Assembly (NCBI GenBank): GCA_023663945.1
Contig: JAMPGL010000003.1
Span: forward strand, 78,315 to 142,314
Source: Lachnospiraceae bacterium
GTDB taxonomy: Bacteria; Bacillota; Clostridia; Lachnospirales; Lachnospiraceae
DNA: 64,000 nucleotides
Direction: 5' to 3'
A program made the translations under genes and the position numbers. Numbering within the stretch: position 1 is the stretch's first letter; each line of letters starts with the position of its first letter. The notes below the pieces were generated by a model that saw only the letters and a program-made list of their open reading frames with translations, was not told where the DNA came from and did not search any database. This document shows, piece after piece, positions 52,926-61,057 of this stretch.

Positions 52926-54989
52926 CTATCGTTTTGAATATTCAATCAATTTACGGATAATATACTTTGCGCCTACTTCTCCGCTTGTTCCCACATTATA
53001 TAAGTATTCTTTGCGAATCTTCCGCATTTCATCCTTGGAAAATGTTCTGTCATTTAATAATTTTTCTATCGTTGTTCCAATTTCGTTCAGTTGGTTCATA
53101 TCTATTGAAATTCCTATTTTATTTCGAATCTCAATATCAAAAGGGCAGACCCCTATCTCCTCATAATCCGGATTCATGATCTTCATAGGTGTATTGACAA
53201 AAAGCGTCGGTTTTAAAGTTGTAAACGAATATTCATAAGCAATGCTTGACCAGTCTGTCACCAAAACATCCGCCCTAAACACTGTCTCATTAGACGAAAA
53301 ATCCATTTGTAACTCAAAATCCTTTTGATCCGCGTACTGCTCCGCCAGTGCAAGCAGTTTGTCCTCAAAATGCCTCACATATTGCGGATGAGGTCTCACT
53401 ACAATGTGGTATCCTTTCCCCAAAAGGTTCCCCAATATTTCATAGATTCCAGATTCTAATATATTTTTATCCTGCCAGGAAGGCGCAATTAAAATTGTTG
53501 GTCTTTCATTTATAAAATCACTATCTGCTTTATATGCCTCAATCATATTATCAATCAGACAAGAGCCAAACTCAACAATATTTTTGGGCTTCAACCCATA
53601 ACATTTTTCTTGTGCCCGTATTTCTGCCTTTCCAATTTCATTTGAAGCAAAAATCGTATCAAAATAATCAAGCGCATGTTTTCTTAAGGTCAGATTATCG
53701 CTCCCAATGCCATGATCTAAATAAACATACTCAATATCCTCTTTTATTATGGACCGCTTAATATGATATTTCTGCAAATCCGGCATCGTCATAACAACCA
53801 TATCTGCTTCCATCTTCATCATAAGAACAATTAGTTTATTTTCACCAATATAATAAACTCTGAATTGGTCACTGGCTAAAGCAAATACCTCATCTTTCGG
53901 ATCTCCGGTAATATAATGGATAATAATATCTGTTTTACTTAGGATTGTCTCAATGACATTTTGATAGTATTTATAAAATCCATTCTTCTCAGAATAAAAT
54001 ACCAATTGCTTTCCGCCATATTTTTGAAACCGTTTATAATCTTGTGCTTCCTGCCTGGAATACTCATCGTGTCTCTTTTTATTTCCAGAAGCACTGTATT
54101 TCTGCACTTTATCCAATTCTGACTTACTTGATGCTAAATCCTCATAATCAATATATTTCTTAGGATTGATACACGCATTAAGCATAAATAATGTTAAAAT
54201 AGCAATCAAATTACTAAGTATCCAGTAAGCGCCTACGCCTGCCGGCACAAAAAAGCCTAAATACAAGGATAAGCCGACTGACAGCAATAACGTTGTAATC
54301 TGATTAACCTTTCCCTGTTCTGACTGTAAAACATTCGCTTTATTCTGGACAAAGCACATCAGCCAGGAAGACATTGCCGCTAGAAGAGGAATCATAATTG
54401 TAATTCCCCAAACCTTGGACGGAACAGCTCCTAAATTAATTCCCCAAAAGTTCATATCAATTCCAGCAACAGCATTCAATATATCCTCAGACAGTACCTG
54501 TCGGTACGCCTCTATATAAGCAGAGTTCTTCATACTGTCCACAATCTGTATCTGAATAGAACTGATTTCCGGGCTTACTCCAGACAGGCCGCAGTATGTG
54601 TTGACTAACGTATTGACTGTCTCTTTAGAAATATGAAGTAAATGACTGATTGGTCTATATATGACGTCTACAACTCCCATAAGAATAATGAGCTGCAGGA
54701 TAACCGGCACCAAATCCAGCATCGGATGGTACTTTTCTTTTTGATAAAGCTTATACTGTTCTTCCGATATTAAATCCTTACTTCCAAAATATTTAGCCTT
54801 AATACGATTCATCTCAGGGTACATCTTGACCATTTTGATGGAATTCTTTTGCACCATAATAGAAATCGGCATTAATATAATCTTAGTAATAATTGTAAAA
54901 ATAATAATACTAATCCCGTAACTATGCAAAACCTTATAGCATACATACATAATCTGACCAAACAGATTCCCTATTGCCTGTGTGATCAT
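52926..54989 (-). CDS. Fusion of YidC/Oxa1-like insertase domain and TagF-like CDP-glycerol glycerophosphotransferase
   Basis: 687 residues in one frame. Residues 1-285 are a YidC/Oxa1-like domain: GISIIIFTIITKIILMP with a Lys (K36) where many YidC have the groove Arg, QKNSIKMVKMYPEMNRIKAK, EEQYKLYQKEKYHPM, and the last helices VPAGVGAYWILSNLIAI. A charged linker (285-325) leads to a GT-B domain (about 328-687) of the CDP-glycerol glycerophosphotransferase family: LDHG (H426), VRPHPQ (532-536) and LVTDWSSIAYEYS (576-588). TagF-type enzymes polymerise glycerol- or ribitol-phosphate on lipid-linked glycans; the insertase part may serve as membrane anchor or guide the polymer or lipid. AGAGGATAAGTAA precedes ATG 54989. 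Confidence 0.9.
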   Translation of the reverse strand: MITQAIGNLFGQIMYVCYKVLHSYGISIIIFTIITKIILMPISIMVQKNSIKMVKMYPEMNRIKAKYFGSKDLISEEQYKLYQKEKYHPMLDLVPVILQLIILMGVVDVIYRPISHLLHISKETVNTLVNTYCGLSGVSPEISSIQIQIVDSMKNSAYIEAYRQVLSEDILNAVAGIDMNFWGINLGAVPSKVWGITIMIPLLAAMSSWLMCFVQNKANVLQSEQGKVNQITTLLLSVGLSLYLGFFVPAGVGAYWILSNLIAILTLFMLNACINPKKYIDYEDLASSKSELDKVQKYSASGNKKRHDEYSRQEAQDYKRFQKYGGKQLVFYSEKNGFYKYYQNVIETILSKTDIIIHYITGDPKDEVFALASDQFRVYYIGENKLIVLMMKMEADMVVMTMPDLQKYHIKRSIIKEDIEYVYLDHGIGSDNLTLRKHALDYFDTIFASNEIGKAEIRAQEKCYGLKPKNIVEFGSCLIDNMIEAYKADSDFINERPTILIAPSWQDKNILESGIYEILGNLLGKGYHIVVRPHPQYVRHFEDKLLALAEQYADQKDFELQMDFSSNETVFRADVLVTDWSSIAYEYSFTTLKPTLFVNTPMKIMNPDYEEIGVCPFDIEIRNKIGISIDMNQLNEIGTTIEKLLNDRTFSKDEMRKIRKEYLYNVGTSGEVGAKYIIRKLIEYSKR

Positions 54990-55265
54990 TTACTTATCCT
55001 CTGCCTTCTCTTCATCAAGGACAATATCCTCATCTACATGAATTTCCCGCTTTTCTGTCTCTTTATTCTTCTTAAAAAACTGTGCAATCCGATGTCTGAA
55101 AACAGTAAGAACTGCTCCTAATGCAATAAATACTGCCGCCACAGCCTGAATCACATAAGTGACAGCTGATGGATCAATGTAGGCATGTGCATACATTGTA
55201 AAAAAAGAATAAAAACAAGTAAAAAAATACACGAACGAGAATAACTTCAATATTATCTTTTTCAT
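54990..55265 (-). CDS. Small two-helix membrane protein with AYIDP motif
   Basis: 91 residues from ATG 55265, chosen because GGAGGAGACATTGCT is upstream; twelve further codons are open. A signal-like helix (about 3-24) is followed by AYIDPSAVTYVIQAVAAVFIA (about 28-48) as second helix and a basic then acidic cytoplasmic tail. I recall the AYIDP helix in small proteins near sulfatase-like or phospho-polymer enzymes, but know no function. It is immediately followed by the YidC-fusion gene, and divergent from a sulfatase-like gene, so it may be a partner of either. Confidence 0.75.
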   Translation of the reverse strand: MKKIILKLFSFVYFFTCFYSFFTMYAHAYIDPSAVTYVIQAVAAVFIALGAVLTVFRHRIAQFFKKNKETEKREIHVDEDIVLDEEKAEDK

Positions 55266-55351
55266 AGCAATGTCTCCTCCCCTTAAATACATAGATTCCA
55301 TAATTTAACTAAATTTAAACCTTATTAAAGGTTATTATATCCAGACGTATT

Positions 55352-55395
55352 TGTCAATCACTAGTCTTGACAACCAAATAATATAAAGCTAATAT
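55352..55395. promoter_or_regulatory. Back-to-back divergent promoters with inverted -35 boxes
   Basis: Plus strand: TTGACA (55367-55372), 17-bp spacer, TAATAT (55390-55395), 41 bases before ATG 55437. Minus strand: TTGACA at 55357-55352, with a less certain -10. The two form the inverted repeat TTGTCAA-N9-TTGACAA, so one regulator could control the choline operon and the sulfatase/MBOAT operon together. Confidence 0.6.
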
Positions 55396-55436
55396 AAATA
55401 TTGTTGCAAGTTAATGATTATATGGAGATATATCTT

Positions 55437-57113
55437 ATGAACAATAAAAAAAGCAAATACTTTTTTTCTCTCCTTGTCCATCTTTTTTCAGCTTTCACGC
55501 TAGTTATTTTTGGTCCTTATGAAATTTTTATTTCGAACACCAATGACTTTAGTTTTACCTTTCGTGATTTTTGGTGGATTCCCTTAAGCGCGGCTGTTCT
55601 TTATATTATGACCGCAACAATAATATGCACATTATTACCATCAATATTCGGAAACATTTTAAATTGTTTTGCCTTTTCTTTTACATTGTGCTGCTATATT
55701 CAGGCCATGTTTCTCAACGGCAAAATGCAGGTTATGCTTAATCAGGAAATCCGCTGGAATACTTCTACCATTTTGGTAAACATAATTATTTGGATATGCA
55801 TATTTGTCATTATATTTTTATTGCCATTTTGGTTTAAGCAAAGCTGGAAAAAAATCATTGCATTTGCCTCATCTGCCCTTATAGCGATCCAATTATCTGC
55901 TTTAATTTTTTTGTTTATTACCACTAACGCCCTCACTGAGGAAAAAAACGGTTATCTCTCGCAGGATGGTATGTTAGAGTTATCTCCAAATGAAAATGTA
56001 ATTGTATTTGTACTGGATACCTTTGATATTAGAACTATGGATCGGATTCTTGGAGAAGATCCTGATTTTTTAAGCCCATTAACTGGATTTACTTATTTTC
56101 CCAATGCAACCAGCACACATAGCAGAACTTATCCTTCTGTTACTTATTTATTAACTGGAAATATGTGCTATTTTGATCAAACACCGGTAGATTATGTTAA
56201 TAATGCGTTTGCTGACAGTAATTTTCTTCCCACATTATACAATAATCAAATTGATATTGGTCTTTATACGTTTGACTATTATATTGGGAACAGCGTCAAA
56301 ACAAAAATACGTAATTACGTTCCCCTTAGCTTTTCTCTAAAATATAAAAGAACCATAAGATACTTGTTGCAAATTGCATTGTACCGTGATATGCCCTATG
56401 CTGTGAAACCTTATTTTTATTATGATGTAAATGATATTAATAACAATATAGTTGATGAGTCAAATTTCCAGTCAGCTGCAAATGAAGATTCTGCTATCCC
56501 TGCATACAAAAATTTTGACGATGAATGGTTTTATGATTCCTTAACTACGAATAAGCTAAGCCTGTCCAATCAAGAAAGCAGTTTTCGGTTTTACCACCTT
56601 GCTTCTTGTCATCTAAACCTATCCGACATGGCTCCATATGGAAAAAGAAGCATAGAGATTATATATGATTATCTCGATCAAATGAAAGCATTAAATATAT
56701 ACGAAAACTCTACCATAATCATTACTACTGATCACGGCTGGTCAGGAGGTCAAGGCGACCTTGACCTTCCTCAGGCAACAGCTGCTGCATTGACGATTGT
56801 TAAACCTTCCGGAACACTGAATGAAGAATTAACCATCTCAGAAGCCCCCGTAGCGCATACAGATTTCATTCCTACTGTTTTGAATGGTTTTTCATTGGAC
56901 TATAGCGATTATGGAAATACTGTTTTTGATATTCCAAATTCAGCGGAAAGGGATCGATATTACTATTATTCCGCATTATATTCTGATGAAGAGGGAGAAG
57001 TTGAATTACGTGAATACAAAGTCTCCGGAGATGCCAGAATTGATTCCAGTTACCACTTTACCGGCAACAAATGGGAAATTTTTTACTCATTAAATAAAGT
57101 AGCTCCTAAATAA
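55437..57113 (+). CDS. Membrane sulfatase/phosphoglycerol-transferase-like enzyme (alkaline phosphatase superfamily)
   Basis: 558 residues from ATG 55437 (GGAG nine bases upstream; a TTG and an ATG further up are less likely). Four or five helices (about 8-165) precede an external alkaline-phosphatase-fold domain. IVFVLDTFD (D194, D197), STHSRTYPSVTYLLTG with a Thr nucleophile candidate (T231), and IITTDHGWSG (D432, H433) bind metal and substrate as in LTA synthase and phosphoethanolamine transferases. It would move a phospho-alcohol from a lipid onto a glycan outside, or hydrolyse a sulfate. It heads the plus-strand operon. Confidence 0.82.
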   Translation: MNNKKSKYFFSLLVHLFSAFTLVIFGPYEIFISNTNDFSFTFRDFWWIPLSAAVLYIMTATIICTLLPSIFGNILNCFAFSFTLCCYIQAMFLNGKMQVMLNQEIRWNTSTILVNIIIWICIFVIIFLLPFWFKQSWKKIIAFASSALIAIQLSALIFLFITTNALTEEKNGYLSQDGMLELSPNENVIVFVLDTFDIRTMDRILGEDPDFLSPLTGFTYFPNATSTHSRTYPSVTYLLTGNMCYFDQTPVDYVNNAFADSNFLPTLYNNQIDIGLYTFDYYIGNSVKTKIRNYVPLSFSLKYKRTIRYLLQIALYRDMPYAVKPYFYYDVNDINNNIVDESNFQSAANEDSAIPAYKNFDDEWFYDSLTTNKLSLSNQESSFRFYHLASCHLNLSDMAPYGKRSIEIIYDYLDQMKALNIYENSTIIITTDHGWSGGQGDLDLPQATAAALTIVKPSGTLNEELTISEAPVAHTDFIPTVLNGFSLDYSDYGNTVFDIPNSAERDRYYYYSALYSDEEGEVELREYKVSGDARIDSSYHFTGNKWEIFYSLNKVAPK

Positions 57114-57136
57114 TTTTTACAGCTGAGGATAGCAAT

Positions 57137-58633
57137 ATGTTGTTTAATTCAATAAATTATTTGATTTTTTTTCCGATTGTTGTTTTCATTTATTACCTAA
57201 TTCCAAAAAGAATTAAGCATCTATGGTTATTGTGTGCAAGCTATTTTTTTTATATGTGCTGGAATGCAAAATATGCTCTGTTAATGCTATTTTCCACACT
57301 GGTAACCTATGGCTGCGGATACCTGTTAGATATTATAAAATCAAAATCACTGAATGAAAAAAAAGAACTATTACTAAAAAGATTTACTATTATTGTAAGT
57401 TTATTGCTGAATTTGGGCATTCTTTTCTATTTTAAATATATAAATTTTGCCCTTCAGACAATTATCAAATTATTTCAACTTGTAAATATTGAAATATCAA
57501 TTCCTTCATTTGATATTATACTGCCTGTTGGGATTTCTTTTTTTACTTTTCAGGCTATTGGTTATACGATTGATGTATACCGCGGTGAAATCAAAGCAGA
57601 ACGAAATTTATTTCGTTACGCGTTATTTGTATCCTTTTTTCCGCAATTAGTTGCGGGGCCTATTGAACGTTCTAAAAATTTATTGACCCAGCTGCATACT
57701 GCTCACAAATTTGACGTCAGCCAAGCAGAATCCGGATTATTGACTATGGTTTATGGGCTGTTTCTAAAAGTTGTAATAGCCGATAACATTTCAAATGTCA
57801 TCGACCCGGTATTTTCATCACCAGAACAATATATGGGAATGGAACTTCTCTTGGCGGTCATTTTATTTGCTTTTCAAATATATTGTGATTTTGAAGGTTA
57901 TAGTAAATTGGCAATCGGCAGCGCGCGGGTTTTGGGCATCCATTTAAACCAGAATTTCAATTCGCCATATTTAGCGTCCAGCGTTAAAGATTTCTGGCGC
58001 AGATGGCATATCTCACTGACTTCATGGTTTCGGGATTATTTATATATTTCTTTAGGCGGAAACCGAAAGGGAGTATTGCGCAAGCATTTCAATATGATGA
58101 TTATATTTCTTTGCTCCGGGTTGTGGCATGGTGCCGGTTGGAAATTTATTGTCTGGGGTGGACTAAATGGTCTTTTCTGCATTACCGAAGATTTATTCAA
58201 GCCAATAAATGAAAAATGGTTTTATAAATTGAAAATCAATAAATGCACATTTTCCTACAAATTATTTCAAAGGATAGCTGCTTTTTTACTGATTGATTTT
58301 ACATGGATTTTTTTCAGAGCAGAAACATTACGTTCTGCTATCTATATACTCTGTAAAATTGTTGAAGAATTTAAATTCGAATGGATTTTAGTCGCGGAAT
58401 ACTTAAATACATTTATTTCACCCCAACAATTCATAGTAATAACCTTGTCATTACTAGTTTTATTTGTAATTGACTATCTTCGATACAAAAAAATAAATTT
58501 ACAGGAATTGTTTTTCAGCCAGCAATTTCTGTTTCGATGGATTGTCTATTTTTTCCTTTTTTTGCTAATAATTTATTGGGGAGCCTATGGAACCGATTAT
58601 GAACAAACACAATTTATTTACTTTCAATTTTAA
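57137..58633 (+). CDS. MBOAT O-acyltransferase (first of tandem copies)
   Basis: 498 residues. MLFNSINYLIFFPIVVFIYYLIP and CWNAKYALLMLFST are standard; FWRRWH (286-291) and H331 in SGLWHG are intact. It is closely similar to the MBOAT at 59548-61047 all along (SFFPQLVAGPIERSKNLL and others), so the two pairs arose by duplication. A site GAGGATAGCAAT precedes ATG 57137. Its end overlaps the SGNH gene by 47 bases. Confidence 0.93.
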   Translation: MLFNSINYLIFFPIVVFIYYLIPKRIKHLWLLCASYFFYMCWNAKYALLMLFSTLVTYGCGYLLDIIKSKSLNEKKELLLKRFTIIVSLLLNLGILFYFKYINFALQTIIKLFQLVNIEISIPSFDIILPVGISFFTFQAIGYTIDVYRGEIKAERNLFRYALFVSFFPQLVAGPIERSKNLLTQLHTAHKFDVSQAESGLLTMVYGLFLKVVIADNISNVIDPVFSSPEQYMGMELLLAVILFAFQIYCDFEGYSKLAIGSARVLGIHLNQNFNSPYLASSVKDFWRRWHISLTSWFRDYLYISLGGNRKGVLRKHFNMMIIFLCSGLWHGAGWKFIVWGGLNGLFCITEDLFKPINEKWFYKLKINKCTFSYKLFQRIAAFLLIDFTWIFFRAETLRSAIYILCKIVEEFKFEWILVAEYLNTFISPQQFIVITLSLLVLFVIDYLRYKKINLQELFFSQQFLFRWIVYFFLFLLIIYWGAYGTDYEQTQFIYFQF

Positions 58634-59558
58634 AAGAAGTACATTTTTTATATGTAAACTCCTGCTGTTTACCATACTTGTCTGGGGCTACTTTAATTGC
58701 ATAATGCCTCAATATGATGGTGAATACACTTCTGCATTAGTTGACAAGGTAAGGCATCTGGAAGCAATTGAAGAACCCAAAATTGTCTTGCTGGGAAATT
58801 CCAATCTATCATTTGGAATGGACTCAGCTATGCTTGAAGAGAACATGGGAATGCCAGTTGTAAATATGGGCTTGCATGCAGGAGTGGGAAATGCCTTTCA
58901 TGAAGAAATGGCTAAACTTAATGTCCATGAGGGAGACATTTATATCTTATGCCATACTGATTTTGCTGATAACGACACGATAGAAGATCCTACTCTAACA
59001 TGGCTGGTTATCGAAAACCATTATTTTTTGTGGAAGCTTCTACGTCCAAAGGATATCCTCCCTATGATAAAGGCTTTTCCAAATTATTTGAAAAAAAGTT
59101 TAAGCTTGTATATTTCTAATACGGGAAATCAAGATTTTGGCGGCGAATATTCCAGAAGCGGATTTAATGATTATGGAGACGTTGGTGTCTTGCGCGAAGA
59201 AAATATCGTTGTTTTTGACACCCCCATTAATCCTCCGTCAATCAATGACACAACAATAAACCGAATAAATAAGCTGAATAAATGGTTAAATGAACGAGGC
59301 GCTACCCTGCTTATTGCCGCTTATCCTATCGCGGAAGGCAATATGACCGCTGATACCGCTGAATTTGTCAGTTTTCAAGAAGAATTATCATCCAAATTGG
59401 ATTGTGCTGTTATTTCAAATTACACTGACTATATGTTTGATTATTCCTATTTTTATGATACATACTATCACCTAAGCACAGCAGGCGCAGAACTTCGCAC
59501 CCGGAAGTTAATAACAGATTTACAGCATTGGAAGGAGGATGTTGAAAATGCTTTTTAA
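58587..59558 (+). CDS. SGNH-fold envelope protein, partner of tandem MBOAT
   Basis: 323 residues. After a short N-terminus an anchor helix (about 18-36) leads to an external domain. Block I is LLGNSNLSFG: Asn71 stands where GDS proteins have Asp, and S72 is the likely nucleophile. The C-terminal pair is DTYYHL (D291, H295), with one residue more than the usual DxxH. The 47-base overlap with the MBOAT gene, and an ATG inside it after GGGGAG, points to coupled translation. Function: acyl transfer to the surface polymer, inferred. Confidence 0.78.
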   Translation: MEPIMNKHNLFTFNFKRSTFFICKLLLFTILVWGYFNCIMPQYDGEYTSALVDKVRHLEAIEEPKIVLLGNSNLSFGMDSAMLEENMGMPVVNMGLHAGVGNAFHEEMAKLNVHEGDIYILCHTDFADNDTIEDPTLTWLVIENHYFLWKLLRPKDILPMIKAFPNYLKKSLSLYISNTGNQDFGGEYSRSGFNDYGDVGVLREENIVVFDTPINPPSINDTTINRINKLNKWLNERGATLLIAAYPIAEGNMTADTAEFVSFQEELSSKLDCAVISNYTDYMFDYSYFYDTYYHLSTAGAELRTRKLITDLQHWKEDVENAF

Positions 59559-61047
59559 TTCTGTCCAATTTCTAATTTTCTTGCCTATTGTACTAGTTAT
59601 TTATTATATTATTCCTAAAAAAATTAAATATATATGGCTGTTACTATGCAGCTATTACTTCTATATGTGTTGGAATGCATTATATGCCTTGTTAATTCTC
59701 TTTTCCACAATAGCTACTTATTTATGTGGATTGGGATTAGAGTATATTAAACAAATAGATTACTCTGATAATCAGAAAATTAAATTAAAAAAAATGTGTG
59801 TCACCATAAGTCTAGTTCCAAACTTGGGGATACTATTCTTTTTCAAATATTTTGATTTTTTTATAAATAATATTAATAATGTCCTTTCACACATTAATGT
59901 CCAACTTGTTCATCCTGCATTTGATATCCTGCTGCCAGTAGGAATATCATTTTATACATTTCAGGCTATCGGCTACACATTAGATGTTTACAGGGACGAA
60001 ATCTATGCAGAAAAAAATTTCCTAAAATATGCCTTATTTGTATCCTTTTTTCCACAATTAGTTGCAGGTCCCATTGAAAGATCTAAGAATCTGCTAAAGC
60101 AGCTTTCTGAACCTGCCAAATTACAATTTGACAATTTTAGAGAAGGATTACTGCTGATGCTTTGGGGATATTTTCTTAAAGTGGTATTAGCTGACCGCAT
60201 TGCAATTTTTGTTGATAGCATATATGCAGAACAGCAAAATGGACCTGATGGATATTTCTTTTTTGTTGCAACACTGCTATTTGCATTTCAAATATATTGC
60301 GATTTTGCAGGATATTCAACAATCGCAATGGGCTCCGCCAAATTACTCGGCATCGAATTAATGGTTAATTTTAATGCCCCCTATCTTTCAAAGTCAACTG
60401 CTGAGTTTTGGCGGAGATGGCATATTTCCCTTTCAAGCTGGTTTAAAGATTATTTATATATTCCACTGGGCGGAAATCGGAAAGGAAAAATAAGAAAATA
60501 TGTCAATTTATTAATTACATTTGCAATAAGCGGATTATGGCATGGTGCAGCATGGTCTTATATTGCTTGGGGATTACTTAATGGAATTTATCAGATAATC
60601 GGTGAAATACTTCGGCCAATTAAAAAAGTATTAATTCAAATGCTTGGACTTAATGAAAATAGTTTTGGACACAAGGTAGTAAAAGTTGTTATAACTTTCT
60701 TATGTATTGATTTCTCTTGGATATTTTTTAGAGCAAGCAGTTTCTCATCAGCTGTCAAAATAATAAAAAGTATGCTTTGCGTCCATAACCCGTGGATATT
60801 ATTCGATGGTTCTCTCTATCATTACGGTTTAGATAGAAAAAATTTCCAATTAATGCTGTTAGGCATTGGAATTCTATTGCTAGTAGACATTGCTGCTTAT
60901 AAAGGAATAAAATTGAGAAAATTTATAGCAGAACAGGATTACTGGTGTCAAGCAGTTATTATTACATTTTCCATCATTTCAATTTTATTATTTGGAATAT
61001 GGGGGAACACTTATGACGCTGCTAATTTCATATATTTTCAATTCTGA
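59548..61047 (+). CDS. MBOAT O-acyltransferase (second of tandem copies)
   Basis: 499 residues from ATG 59548, nine bases after AAGGAGG; an ATG at 59539 lies directly on that site and is less likely. FWRRWH (287-292) and H332 in SGLWHG are intact; N-terminus MLFNSVQFLIFLPIVL and C-terminus YDAANFIYFQF. It is the near-duplicate of the first MBOAT of this operon. The gene start overlaps the end of the SGNH gene upstream by 11 bases. Confidence 0.93.
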   Translation: MLFNSVQFLIFLPIVLVIYYIIPKKIKYIWLLLCSYYFYMCWNALYALLILFSTIATYLCGLGLEYIKQIDYSDNQKIKLKKMCVTISLVPNLGILFFFKYFDFFINNINNVLSHINVQLVHPAFDILLPVGISFYTFQAIGYTLDVYRDEIYAEKNFLKYALFVSFFPQLVAGPIERSKNLLKQLSEPAKLQFDNFREGLLLMLWGYFLKVVLADRIAIFVDSIYAEQQNGPDGYFFFVATLLFAFQIYCDFAGYSTIAMGSAKLLGIELMVNFNAPYLSKSTAEFWRRWHISLSSWFKDYLYIPLGGNRKGKIRKYVNLLITFAISGLWHGAAWSYIAWGLLNGIYQIIGEILRPIKKVLIQMLGLNENSFGHKVVKVVITFLCIDFSWIFFRASSFSSAVKIIKSMLCVHNPWILFDGSLYHYGLDRKNFQLMLLGIGILLLVDIAAYKGIKLRKFIAEQDYWCQAVIITFSIISILLFGIWGNTYDAANFIYFQF

Positions 61048-61057
61048 GAGGTCAATT

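Noticed and set aside
52926-54989. YidC-TagF fusion as an artefact of a frameshift or misjoined genes
   Set aside because: The frame is open for 687 codons with a plausible linker, one ribosome site, and neighbours that fit the C-terminal enzyme; nothing suggests a break.
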